From Pyrocephalus nanus (Eukaryota > Chordata > Aves > Passeriformes > Tyrannidae), in NCBI GenBank assembly GCA_038380795.1, contig CM076259.1, positions 27,324,977 to 27,388,976 on the forward strand: a stretch of DNA of 64,000 bases, given 5' to 3'. The position numbers and the translations under genes are program-made. The notes under the pieces are model-generated. The model was given only the letters and a program-made list of their open reading frames with translations, ran no database searches and was not told the DNA's origin. How positions within the stretch are numbered: position 1 is the first letter of the stretch; every line of letters begins with the position of its first letter. Positions 42,501 through 51,400 of this stretch are shown here, one piece after another.

Positions 42501-43232
42501 CACTGCCAACTTATAAGAAAATTCAGAGACCTGAGGTTGTTTTTGTGATGTTGTTCAGCTAAAAAGAACACAAAAAACCAAGACAACCCACCAAACAAAA
42601 AAGTTGAAACTACGAGACAACAACCTGAGAAGAATCAGGGCAACAAATTATTTCTTCCCTCAAGAAGATCATTACTGCAACTTCTAAGGACTTGGTCATA
42701 TCTTCTCATCCTTCTATTCTAGATGTAATGTTCCCTTCTGTTTCACCTCAGCTTACCACCCTCTGAACAGACTAGAGCCACCACAATTCATAGGAAAATA
42801 AATAAAGAACAAAATAGGGAGTTCCTCAATCACCTTCAGTGCAAGGTCAGACAGTTCTGTGAAATCTTTAGGCTGCTCTGCCAATGTTGCACTTGAGTGC
42901 ATGAGGAGCAGTCACCCTGAGTCTCGTACAGCCTGCAGAAGAGGCAGTAAATTCTGCAAGCAATTCTGATTTCAGACTGACTACATATGAACTTCAAGGG
43001 CAGGAACAACTAAGAAAGGGCCTGGGAGAAGCAAAAGCCAGAGACAACATAAGACAAGACTGTTTCAGGACTGGTCCCAGTTACCACAACTGCCGTGTAT
43101 TACCTGCTCTTCTCTCTTTTGCTTCCGCAGCTGAAGACCCTCCTCCTCCCGCCTGCGACGCATCTCGTCAGGGTTCAGAGATTTGTTCTTGTAGCTCTTC
43201 AGCCGGAAATTCTCTTTTCCTGAGGTCGTCAT
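9321..43232 (-). CDS. KPNA1: Importin subunit alpha-5 (karyopherin alpha 1), complete spliced CDS, 13 coding exons
   Basis: Importin alpha is the nuclear-import adaptor: it binds classical NLS cargo in the cytoplasm, joins importin beta (KPNB1) through its IBB domain, and is exported by CSE1L. KPNA1 is known to carry phosphorylated STAT1. The exons join in phase to 538 residues, the same length as human KPNA1. Seen: a basic IBB (about residues 1-60, RRRR at 25-28, KRR at 46-48), then armadillo repeats with the NLS-groove W/N ladder at W149/N153, W191/N195, W234/N238, W276 (WALSY), N322 (RAVGN), W360/N364, W402/N406 and N449, then an acidic tail ending in EGFQL. The N-terminus ([19 protein letters not shown]) and the tail ([27 protein letters not shown]) separate it from KPNA5 and KPNA6. 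Exons: 43104-43232, 41538-41645, 39686-39785, 39064-39158, 37257-37388, 29227-29315, 27851-27950, 27161-27324, 25925-26003, 24308-24433, 11850-11977, 10947-11125, 9321-9508. All introns are GT-AG. No frameshift or premature stop. Confidence 0.98.
9509..10946 (-). other. KPNA1: KPNA1 intron 13
   Basis: A GT-AG intron of 1.4 kb with a CR1 fragment at 9892-10050. Nothing else is recognisable. Confidence 0.9.
9892..10050 (-). mobile_element. CR1 LINE 3' fragment
   Basis: In plus sense it reads CAGAATCACTTAAATTGAAA, then GATAATCATCCAGTCCAACC, and further on CCAGGGATGGAAACTCCCTT, which is the reverse complement of a CR1 3' end. It lies in intron 13, in the same direction as KPNA1. Confidence 0.85.
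10947..11125 (-). CDS. KPNA1: KPNA1 exon 13 (residues 417-477)
   Basis: Acceptor TTCCAG|G, donor TATG|GTATGA (phase 1, splitting Gly477). It encodes [40 protein letters not shown] and [19 protein letters not shown], the last armadillo repeats and the region that contacts the export factor CSE1L. Confidence 0.97.
11126..11849 (-). other. KPNA1: KPNA1 intron 12
   Basis: A GT-AG intron of 0.7 kb. It is AT-rich, especially 11330-11480 (TATATATTT and TTATTTTATTTTATAC-like runs). No element recognised. Confidence 0.9.
11850..11977 (-). CDS. KPNA1: KPNA1 exon 12 (residues 375-417)
   Basis: Acceptor TTGCAG|ACA, donor ATCAA|GTATGA (phase 2). It encodes [20 protein letters not shown] and [21 protein letters not shown]402/N406 belong to the minor NLS site. 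The split codon gives Lys417, where human KPNA1 has Arg. It lies after the 12.3-kb intron 11. Confidence 0.97.
13081..13142. repeat. CAAAA-rich simple tract
   Basis: A run of A9 followed by CAAAACCAAAACAAAAC-type units and CAACAACAAAC. Low complexity, possibly the tail of an old retroposon. Confidence 0.85.
13550..14370 (+). mobile_element. LTR-like repeat with degenerate 'CAACTGGAGCAG' array
   Basis: Repeats of GGGCCAGCAACTGGAG occur at 13607-13620 and 13651-13666, with diverged copies near 13734, 13776, 13853 and 13895, irregularly spaced. They are followed by TGCGTGTGTGCTTGTGG, TTCACTAGTAAATTTCAATC-like, CCTCATCAGACAGGGAGG and TTTCATTTTCTGTGAGCC. Composition is GC-richer than the surrounding intron. 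The organisation resembles bird ERV LTRs that carry internal minisatellites. I cannot name the family, and the ends are approximate. Confidence 0.45.
22200..22333 (+). mobile_element. CR1 LINE 3' end
   Basis: CCCTGGGCAATCTGATCTAG, then GTTGGAACTAGATGATC, then GGTCTCTTCCAACCCAAGCC, ending TTCATGATTCTGTGATTC: the canonical CR1 3' end and its 8-bp terminal repeat. Only the last about 130 bp are present, as expected for 5'-truncated insertion. It is antisense to KPNA1. Confidence 0.95.
22335..23445 (+). mobile_element. Solo LTR of an avian endogenous retrovirus
   Basis: Matches, as I recall it, an avian LTR layout: GGGGCAGCTTCTTCGAGTAG, GGTAACATATTTAAGAAGG (TATA-like), GTGAGAGAAAC, then seven copies of CCCACACTGGAGCAG, then GAGGAGGAAGAAGTGGC, GATGAACTGACCTGC, TTAAGATTTGGTTTACTTCT, TGATTTTGATTGGTAATAAC, CTGACACTAAGCAGTGAGTG and a closing CATCCAGCCAGGCCAAACCA. 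No internal retroviral coding region flanks it, so it is a solo LTR, antisense to KPNA1. Family (ERVL versus ERVK) and exact termini are uncertain. Confidence 0.8.
22760..23065 (+). repeat. Minisatellite inside the LTR, 7 units
   Basis: CCCACACTGGAGCAG or close variants begin near 22762, 22812, 22864, 22912, 22962, 23009 and 23053, that is every 44-52 bp, separated by CCTGTGGAAAGGGA-like spacers. This internal array is characteristic of the host LTR family. Confidence 0.85.
24308..24433 (-). CDS. KPNA1: KPNA1 exon 11 (residues 333-374)
   Basis: Acceptor ATTCAG|GTA, donor CAG|GTAACC, phase 0 at both ends, 42 codons. It encodes [20 protein letters not shown] and [21 protein letters not shown]360/N364 belong to the minor NLS site. 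Confidence 0.98.
24434..25924 (-). other. KPNA1: KPNA1 intron 10
   Basis: A GT-AG intron of 1.5 kb. AT-rich with short A-rich tracts (24450-24475, 24570-24620). No element recognised. Confidence 0.9.
25925..26003 (-). CDS. KPNA1: KPNA1 exon 10 (residues 306-332)
   Basis: Acceptor TTCTAG|G completes Met306. The exon reads [20 protein letters not shown] then DDIQTQ and ends CAG|GTATGG in phase 0. RAVGN (N322) keeps the Asn but lacks the Trp, as expected between the major and minor NLS sites. Confidence 0.97.
26004..27160 (-). other. KPNA1: KPNA1 intron 9
   Basis: A GT-AG intron of 1.2 kb, AT-rich. No repeat or gene recognised. Confidence 0.9.
27161..27324 (-). CDS. KPNA1: KPNA1 exon 9 (residues 252-306)
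   Basis: Acceptor TTACAG|GTT, donor AT|GTAAGA (phase 2, splitting Met306). It encodes [40 protein letters not shown] and [14 protein letters not shown]. The W276-ALSY motif, with Tyr in place of the usual Asn, is the normal state for this repeat in the family. Confidence 0.97.
27325..27850 (-). other. KPNA1: KPNA1 intron 8
   Basis: A GT-AG intron of 0.5 kb. Nothing recognised. Confidence 0.9.
27851..27950 (-). CDS. KPNA1: KPNA1 exon 8 (residues 218-251)
   Basis: Acceptor TTTTAG|A completes Gln218. The exon reads [20 protein letters not shown] (W234/N238, third rung) and [13 protein letters not shown], ending at AAG|GTAAGA in phase 0. Confidence 0.97.
27951..29226 (-). other. KPNA1: KPNA1 intron 7
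   Basis: A GT-AG intron of 1.3 kb that contains an old CR1 fragment at about 28594-28983. Confidence 0.9.
28594..28983 (+). mobile_element. Degraded CR1 LINE 3' fragment, about 390 bp
   Basis: Follows the CR1 order: TTTGTTCAGCCTTAGGAAGA, GGGGAGACAAAACTGC, CAGTGACAGGAACAAGAGGC, CAACAGGTTGCCACAGGTGG, TTGAGCAACCTAATCTGATC, GATGACCTCCAGAGGTGCC and TTATTCTGTGACTCT. Many substitutions show it is old. It is antisense to KPNA1. Confidence 0.85.
29227..29315 (-). CDS. KPNA1: KPNA1 exon 7 (residues 189-218)
   Basis: Acceptor TTACAG|GCA, donor TTGCA|GTAAGT (phase 2, splitting Gln218). It encodes [20 protein letters not shown] then [10 protein letters not shown]191/N195 form the second NLS-groove rung. 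It follows the 7.9-kb intron 6. Confidence 0.97.
30291..30354. repeat. Two copies of a perfect 14-bp palindrome 50 bp apart
   Basis: AGATACATGTATCT, identical to its own reverse complement, occurs at 30291-30304 and 30341-30354. The second copy is preceded by CTTCAT, the first by TCAAAT, so the similarity does not extend much beyond the palindrome. Confidence 0.95.
35561..35590. repeat. (AAAAC)n tract
   Basis: Five uninterrupted AAAAC units followed by AAAACAAAC. Simple sequence in intron 6. Confidence 0.95.
37257..37388 (-). CDS. KPNA1: KPNA1 exon 6 (residues 145-188)
   Basis: Acceptor TTCCAG|TTC, donor CAG|GTAAAG, phase 0 at both ends, 44 codons. It encodes [20 protein letters not shown] and [25 protein letters not shown] (W149/N153) is the first rung of the major NLS-binding groove. 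Confidence 0.98.
37389..39063 (-). other. KPNA1: KPNA1 intron 5
   Basis: A GT-AG intron of 1.7 kb, AT-rich, with an A-run near 38759-38774. No element recognised. Confidence 0.9.
39064..39158 (-). CDS. KPNA1: KPNA1 exon 5 (residues 113-144)
   Basis: Acceptor AAACAG|AACC completes the split Glu codon. The exon continues [20 protein letters not shown] and [11 protein letters not shown], ending at donor CAG|GTATAT in phase 0. This is armadillo repeat 1. Confidence 0.97.
39159..39685 (-). other. KPNA1: KPNA1 intron 4
   Basis: A GT-AG intron of 0.5 kb. Nothing recognised. Confidence 0.9.
39686..39785 (-). CDS. KPNA1: KPNA1 exon 4 (residues 80-113)
   Basis: Acceptor CCCTAG|AGT, donor AAAG|GTAAAG. 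It encodes [20 protein letters not shown] then [13 protein letters not shown], plus the first base of a Glu codon (phase 1). This is the entry into the first armadillo repeat. The next intron is only 527 bp. Confidence 0.97.
39786..41537 (-). other. KPNA1: KPNA1 intron 3
   Basis: A GT-AG intron of 1.75 kb. No transposon or gene recognised. Confidence 0.9.
41538..41645 (-). CDS. KPNA1: KPNA1 exon 3 (residues 44-79)
   Basis: Acceptor CTCCAG|TTG, donor TCT|GTAAGT, phase 0 at both ends, 36 codons. It starts [10 protein letters not shown], the second basic cluster of the IBB, and continues into the acidic linker [13 protein letters not shown] and [12 protein letters not shown]. Confidence 0.97.
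41646..43103 (-). other. KPNA1: KPNA1 intron 2
   Basis: A GT-AG intron of 1.5 kb, less AT-rich than the others around 41.9-42.3 kb. I cannot assign that part to a repeat family. Confidence 0.9.
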
Positions 43233-43237
43233 GATTC
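43104..43237 (-). CDS. KPNA1: KPNA1 exon 2 (first coding exon, residues 1-43)
   Basis: The acceptor (TGAAG|GAATC) leaves five 5' UTR bases before the ATG at 43232-43230. The exon encodes [15 protein letters not shown]... through the basic stretch [19 protein letters not shown], the first part of the IBB domain, and ends at the donor CAG|GTAATA in phase 0. Because the ATG lies just behind an acceptor, the rest of the 5' UTR must come from an upstream non-coding exon. Confidence 0.97.
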
Positions 43238-46200
43238 CTTCACAATACAAAGACAAGACAGAAAAAATTACTCAAAACATTGTTTTATATTCTGTCTCCA
43301 CTTCTTAAAATCCGTTACCATAAATTTTCAGCCACTGCCTCCCTACATCCCATCCCCTAATCTTCCAACAATTTAGAAGGTGTAAAGCAAAATTTCACAA
43401 AATTATCACTTCACATCATTCAATTCTTCACATCAGTCCAACAAACTTTTATTCTTTGAGGCTACAGAGAATAAGTGAAATATTTTATTAAGAAAAAACT
43501 GAGGTCTATAAGGCAAAGTATACAGCCTGGGCTAAAAAGGAAACTACACTGATGATTTTTAGCATTTCTCCACACAGAGAATTAGCCAAACTACTTACAT
43601 ACCCCTGTCTTCACTCAGAAGTAAAGGTGTCTTAGGTGCTTTTTAGCTTGATTTATTTTGCAAGTCAGAAGAGGTGGTTTTTTTTTTTTTTGCACTCCAA
43701 ATACACATTTTAAGTAAATTTAACAAAACCCTGTTGAAGAAACCCTGTGTTCTTTCTATCCAGACAAGGCTTATAAGGAAATTGAAGTGAAAAGAAAAAT
43801 TTTAGGAGAGGATGGTTTAACCATTGAAAATGCTCTGTTCTGCAAAGAAAGCAGTGCTATTGTTCCCCTCCTCCCCACCCCCAGTCTCTAATCCTGTCAC
43901 TGTTTATGTAGAGGGGCCTTTTTTCAGTCTGTGCTTTCCAAGTACCATCTGTCTTACGTAACTCAGTGGATCAGCATTTATAACGACCCATGAAAAATTT
44001 CACATGTACACCACCACACTTTGGAGTTACTTAGCATAAAACAGTAGGTACCATACTGTGTGGAAAGGACACATCCCCCTGAAATCAATGGGCTGTGGAT
44101 CAGGTCTCTACTCTTAGTGCTCCCTTCTGCTGCTACTTCTCTCCTTGCATCATCCCCCTAAATCCAAAAGAGGTTGGGAATCAAATTCTCAACGTGTCAG
44201 GATTTCCATGCATCTTTGTAGAAATACAGAATCTTTAGTACATTGTAACTACCTGTAAAACAAAATTTAGGGAGCTGCACTACACATAAAGTTACTCTAC
44301 AAGGCTTTAAAGTTCTCTTTCGAATGCCCTAGCATGCTGTATAAAATACACTACCTACCTCAAATTCCGTAAGCCCAGCATCACCAGATGATAAATGATC
44401 TCCTGTGCGCTTTTTATTTTAAAATAGAGCAATGTGAGTGCATGCAGCCTCTCAACAGCTTAGGTTTCCTATTAAAAATACATCAAATCAAGCCCGCTCT
44501 AACCTCTTCTTCTTTTGTTAGCACAAAGAATTTTGAGAAAATAAAAAAATACTCGCATGTGCTTGTTGTTAGAGTCTCTTTTAAATTGCTGCTACCTGAC
44601 AATCACTTTGAAGAATTCTGACGATCAGAACTTACTTTCACAGAAAACATTTTGGACATCACTTTATGAGTTATTGTATTCTGACAACTTAAATTTAAAA
44701 AACTGTTCAGGGACACAAACTACTATATTGATTATCAGTCAGTCACAATTTGCACCAAATGCAACATAAAACCTGAGCATGCAGGTAGGTAATTCAGCAG
44801 CCTAATTTTGCTGAAAAGGCTGTTCTGGAAATTACTTTTTTGTTTTTTTTTTTTTAATAAAGGTACTACAAAAAGAGAAATCTCAGAAAGACAGAAGTTC
44901 CCTACATCACTCTTAACATCTTTGAGACCCCCTTCTTCCTGTGTTTACATGTTTGTGCTTTAAGTGTTTGTGTTTCTTACAACATGCATGGCAATTACAT
45001 TGTCTTCCCAGTTTTAGTTCAAGTGACTACTACCAGTATATTAAACTTACATACTATCTGAAGAAGCCCTGAATTTTAACTCTAGAAAGAAATTCAGGCT
45101 AACAAATACTCAGAATTTCTTTTGTTCCTAAAATATTTTGAACAAAACATTTGATGTATTTTAGAATTAGCAAGATGAACTCACTCAAACACCAGATGGA
45201 CAACCATGAGCTAAAAGGACATGCCAAACAGAAAAACGGTTTTGCGGATACTCCAGTCATTCTGCCCCTGAACATGAACAAACACAGGCACACGCCACAG
45301 CCCAGACAAGATCTCAGGCCCTCCATAACGTTATTAATAAATCTCAATTTTTGTCCAAAACCTGTCTTCTCAAACTCACAAGACTGTATTTGCCTTTATT
45401 GGGAATTCAGGACTTTGATAAATTCCTGTGGTCCTTTCACACCTTCACTTTCACACCTTCACCCATACAAGTTCTTAATCTCAATGAATCCTTGACAGGG
45501 AACATCTTCATCCCTTAATACTAAAATTCATCTAATTTCTATTATGTAGCCTCTCCGTATAATGTTCTACTGTTTCAAACTTCAGTGACAGCACCAACTT
45601 CATCATAAGTTTCTTTAGTGTATTCTTCCTTACTGTACATTTTTAACTAGTTTCCCCTCATCTCCCAACTTGCATACTGATTTTTGTTTGATTAATTTTG
45701 CTACTGACTTTAAGATAATAATTTCCATTTTCCCTTCAGAGTTCTATTAGTCCACTCCTGGTGTACCTTACATCATTGTTTCATTTATTGAAAACACAAG
45801 CACAGGATTTACTTGAATTCTCTCTCTGACGTGACCTCAACCCCTCTACCCAACAGCTTCACTAGAATTATCTTCTGCTTCTTACACCCTTTACAAGCTT
45901 TAGGCACAGCTTTTGGCTATGCTCATTTCTGACTTTCAAGACAGCTCATTTTGATGACTAGCCCCTTCATCTATTTTCTGAGTAAACTGTACACTTAAAA
46001 TCCTTCTAAAATAGTATATTGTGTTTTACCTGGGAGTACAATGCCTACCACCAAACGACTGGGAAGAGTTTCTTTTATTAAAGGTGACAAAATTAAACTC
46101 CCTCCATCACTGAGAAGTTACCAATTCAAGTAGCGATGAGTTCAATAATTTATTTTATAGTAGGCCTTCACTGATAGTAAATAAGCAAAACCCCAGCACA

Positions 46201-48413
46201 TAGCCACATATCCATTTTATATATCTGCCTATCTAACCTGTATAACTATTAAATCCATAGTTATTTTCTAAAAGTAGCTTTTATGTCCTGAATAGATCTT
46301 AAAATCAATTATTTCTTCACCATTCTTTTACTGGTTTCCCGACTCCTGATGAAAAATTCTATGACCCCATCAGGGATTCCATCTAGCCCACACATGCTGC
46401 TAACATCTTCAGACCTACTCAAGTGTGTGAGCACACAATGGCTTCTCAGGACTGAAAATATAACAACTGTATGTTAGTTGTTACAGTCATCCAAGGATTG
46501 TTTACTATAAATCTCCTCCTCCATTTTTCAGGATACAGCCTTTCCCCCACACTAAGCAACAGAAGCAAACCAACTTCAAACTGGCCTTCAGCAGCTTTGT
46601 TATGACTTAGATGAAAATTTTTCAATGGTCACTTTAAGTTCACCCATGTAGCAAATAGCAAACCCTGAACTTTCTCTGCATTGTCAAAATTAATGCTTCT
46701 TCTGGTGAAGATCTCTGGTGGTTGTCATGGAAATGTTCTACACATCTTTTCTTTCCTAAAGATAGCACAGTATTGTCCACATTTTTTTTATACTCCTGGC
46801 TACAGATAAAAACCTCTGGAGACCTGGTAAGGAACTTTCATGGTGTATTCTTAGGGCTTTTGTGCAACACCACTCAAAGCCCGTATGGCACTTTCTTCTC
46901 CTCAGTTTGGCTGCCATTATAAAAAAAAAAATTTAGTAAAATTAAATTCTGTCTATTCCTGAATGTTTGCCTTTCTCTAAGGAAAATATGATCCCAGTTT
47001 CTTTGCTGATTAAGACAAGAACCCTACCAAATGTCAATGTGTTCCAAGCACATACTTCTAAGGGAAATAAAAAGTACTGCATTTCTCCTTGCTCATCAAG
47101 TAAAAGAAATTCAGAATCACTGGGAAATACAGAGTCACTTACTGCCATGACCTACCTTGTCCCAAGCAATCATCTAGATAGGAACAAAAATGAACTTCCT
47201 GCCTTCTTAAATCAGATATCACTGTCACTAGACTTAAGAGCTTTGCCAGAAGGAATGCCATGTGACTAATACTCTTGGATATTCCGCACGTCAGAGGTAC
47301 CGAGACGTAAAAATAAAGCCCTTACAAATCAAGACCTGTGTAATGGTATATATAACCACATACATTTTTTTATATGTAAGAGTATACATATACACCATGT
47401 ATATAGAGCTGAAACCAAGATTAAGAAATACACTGATGATATTAAAGACCACTGGAGACAAACTTTCCTTCTTTGGAAGTAGGAGTGGGAATAGTAAACC
47501 TATACAAGACATTGTACCTTCTAACAGGAGTATAATGGAAGCAGAAGACTTGAAAATTAAGGCAGAGAAGGAGGTTTAAGAGAAACAGTGTGGGGAAAAA
47601 AGTATCTAAACATCCATGATCTGCCGTAATATCAGTGTACATTTCCTAACTAACAGAGCAGTTGACAGAAGGAAAGGACTCACTGGAGGCAGACTTGTGA
47701 GCTCTGGTGTGCTGTCAAACTGCTGTCTCTCCTTTTGATTCCTGCCACAGAGACAGGGAAACAATCCTGAAAGGACAAACCGTGTTGGAAATGACACTGT
47801 CAAGATGGAACTCTAAGCAGTGAGAGAAACTGGAATTACTCAAGGTAACCAATGTACAAACACCTTTACCTCCAAGGAGGTTTTAGCTTGTGTATTGGCT
47901 CTGCTATGGGACTCAAGACTTCCTAGAGAAGTTACATCACAATCGTGCTTCTTGACACAATGCCAAATACCTACAGCACAGCCTGGACAGATGTTTGAGC
48001 AATTCACTGAGGTCTGATTACAGGATGCAACACCGTCTGACACTCTTTTGCATGAGACTAGAAAACCTATCCAATTTAAAGAAACTAACCTGAAAGTAGC
48101 ACTTGATCATTCTTTGCTCTTATCGACACGGTCTCTACAAATTCAACATTTTGGTCACAAATGTGTTTGGGGTTTTTTTTCCCATTAAGTATGGATTTTA
48201 GAAAGTCCTTCTAATTTGCTTTTTAGTAATTAAAAGGCAACAGATCAGAACGCTAACAGAAGAACTTAAATCTTGTGGAAGTAAACAGTCAGATTTCTTC
48301 GCGGGGATAGACAATGAAAGGTCTTCATAATAAAACCATGAATAATACAGGGCATAGAATGAAAAAATACATCCCCTGGGATTAATGCTATTTCCAAGGA
48401 AAAACTTCTAGAG

Positions 48414-48464
48414 CAAAATCCTATGTACATATCCACCTGTTACAAAATCCTATGTACATATCCA
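48414..48464. repeat. Direct repeat of 22 bp with 29-bp period
   Basis: CAAAATCCTATGTACATATC+CA occurs at 48414-48435 and 48443-48464 without mismatch, a recent short tandem duplication. Confidence 0.9.
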
Positions 48465-51400
48465 TACTGTTGACACTGCTATCTGAGGGGAAAAAAACAA
48501 AATAAAGAAAAACAGACTGACTTCACTCTTCACTGTCACCTCCTGTTGTTTGAAAAACCAGCTCGGCCAGATTAACATTTTGGTGAGGATGTTTTTGCTT
48601 CTTTTCCAAAATTATTTGAGTAAAACATACTGGATTACAGGGGTCTACTGGAATGCCCATCAATAGAAACACCCATATGACCTGGGACACATGGGTGTTA
48701 CTTTCTACTTTTAAACAGCTTCAGACTCTTGTAAAGTTCAGGACATCTAGAGGAAAGGATATTTAATCGTCTCATCTACAAAAAGCTGTTGTTCAAGCAC
48801 AGCCAATTTCTCAAACCTGTGCTTAACCTTCTCTAGCTGTAAAATGGGATTGGGAAACATGTCTTACAGGCACCATAAAATCAACAGTTACAGCATTTGT
48901 AAAGACCAGCAAAGTTAAGTTTTGCTGATGATATATCAAACCCTAGCACTTAGAAGGAAACAAAATCATCTGAATTTCATTTTCTGTGGTATGGAAGCTG
49001 CAGCAGCAGAACAGCAGTGACCCACACTTCTTGGGCAACCATCACAGGAGAACGATGGAGAAGAAATGAAACCACCACCCTCTGCTACACAAAAGGCCAC
49101 AAGATTAAAGGAGCTTCAACTCCTTTAACCAAAGAGTTCTAGCGAAAGGTGGATAGAACACAGAGCCTTGAAAAAGGGGTTAGACTTAAAGGGACTTTCT
49201 GTCAAAAACCAGAAGCAAGAAGGGAACTTCTTCATGGAACTGCTGTCCATCTCCGTATTTGTCAAATCTGCTTTATTTTGTAAACTTCCTAGTCCTCCTT
49301 GCGTTTTCCCCTGCCCAGTAGTTGGCCTTAATTCACAACTGTTTCTGTTCCAGCACTTTTAATAATCTGTGAAAGACCAAACAAGTACTAACCCACCTAA
49401 TCTACAGCTAATATAGCTTCAGACCACTTGGCAAGTTGGACTGGTACCTGCTTAATCATGAGAATAATCTAAAACAATTAATACAAGGCCTGAAAAGAAA
49501 CAACATTGCACAACATGGAATGTGATATTACAGACTAATTACAAACCTCAATGCTGACTGTTGTTCAAAAGCAAACAAAAAAATGGAGAAAAAATAGACT
49601 GTGCTGCCTGAACAATGCTAAGGCCACCTGATGTCAGGTCTGTAGGGATGTCACATCTTGACAAGATGAAAATGTAGTTAAAATAAGACACCATATTAAA
49701 GATATTTCTGCAGAATTACTTATCTTGAAGGCTAAAACAATTATACTCCCAGGTAACATTCAGAAAAATTTTCTGTGCTTACAAAAATAGGTATTTGTTA
49801 AGAGATGTGCTTAAAATTAGGCCAATATCAGCTTGCCAGGCCCCTGATCTTCTTTACACTAAAAAAAAACCCCACAGCCAAAACAAAAAAACAAGGAAGC
49901 ATATTTCTGGTTGCAGCAAAAAACAACCACTAACAGAAATAGAATTACTTGACACTTGGTACTGTCTCAGAAACTGATCTGACACATCAGTCTGTACTAC
50001 TACCTAAACACACTGACAGCCACACAAACAGACGCTTAATTTCTAGAAGTTTGAGGATTATGCACTTTTTCTTTCTTTTTTGAAGAAACACTGATGAGGA
50101 CATTAAGCAGTAATACATTTACAAGGTTTAATGGAAGAAAAGGACACCCCCCCCAATAGAAGATTATGCACAGTATATCCAGCACTTCATATACATTTTG
50201 TATCATAAAGATTATTTCCAACATGTTTTGAGTTCCATTTTTTAGAGGTCCACTTTGACTTAACAAAGCAGCAGATACAACCTTCCAAGTTCCAGAAAGC
50301 TTTTAACTTGAGCAAGAGGACAAAAAGACTGACTGTTAAAGCCAAGTTAACTTCAAATGAAAACATCTTCAAATTTGTTAACTGAGACTTTCTGATATGA
50401 GCTGAAAATGTAAAACTCCTTTACTGTATTCAAATACACTGTCTAAATGAAAAAAACCCTAATTTCTATGAGGTCTCTATTTTCTACAGCCCACATTTAA
50501 CCTGCAACCAAAATGTTCCCACAAGTCATAAAACAAAGCAGTTAGTGATGGGGAATTAAACTTTTCAACTGCACGGGATTATACTAACATTAAAAAAAAT
50601 AACCTCACGTTAATGTGCCCATCTACATGAAACACCAGAAGTGATTATTCCTGTGTAACGTAATCTGTTCTTCTTTTAAAGCAGAGATACATTTGTATTT
50701 TGATTAAGATTACAGCACATCCTCCCTGCACTTACAGAATGGGCTGGCCAACAATGTATTTTCTGTAAGGTCATATCTGAAAAGGAGACTGCTTTAAAAA
50801 CAACATTTGACAGTCACCATCTGTCAGAAAAAAGATCACCCTCAAACTGCTAACATCCTAATGTACCCTGAACATTCTTTATGAGAGAACAAGAGTGTAC
50901 CTTTCAGCATTTCATAACATGAAAGAAAGAAATCCCTGACACTTTAAAACAAATTGGGTTAAAAATAAACTAAATTATTAATTAAGTTGACTTTGTAGTT
51001 TCAAGCAACTTTTTTGTGGGGTTGGAAATATCAGAAGATACTGAAACTAAAGCTACCTTAACCTTCCTATGATGACAAATTTGCCTGCAACAATTGTATT
51101 ATTCGCTGTGACTCAGCACTATGCAAGGCGTGTGCAAACCCATAAAATAACAGTAAGTCAAAATTCTACTGATTTCATACTACCTTTGGACATCAGCAAC
51201 CAAAAGCCTCACATAACACTGATGCATCAGCCACAGGCACTTTAAAGCTTGGTTATGCTCATTTTTCCTCCACAGTACCCCTCCTACCAAAAGCTCTTAA
51301 ATCCAACACACAGCTCAGAGAGACACATCTTCTCCTTTCTGATCACTTCTCAATACAAAAAAAACCAGAACAGGAACACATAGGCCAGTTGAAGAAGGCA

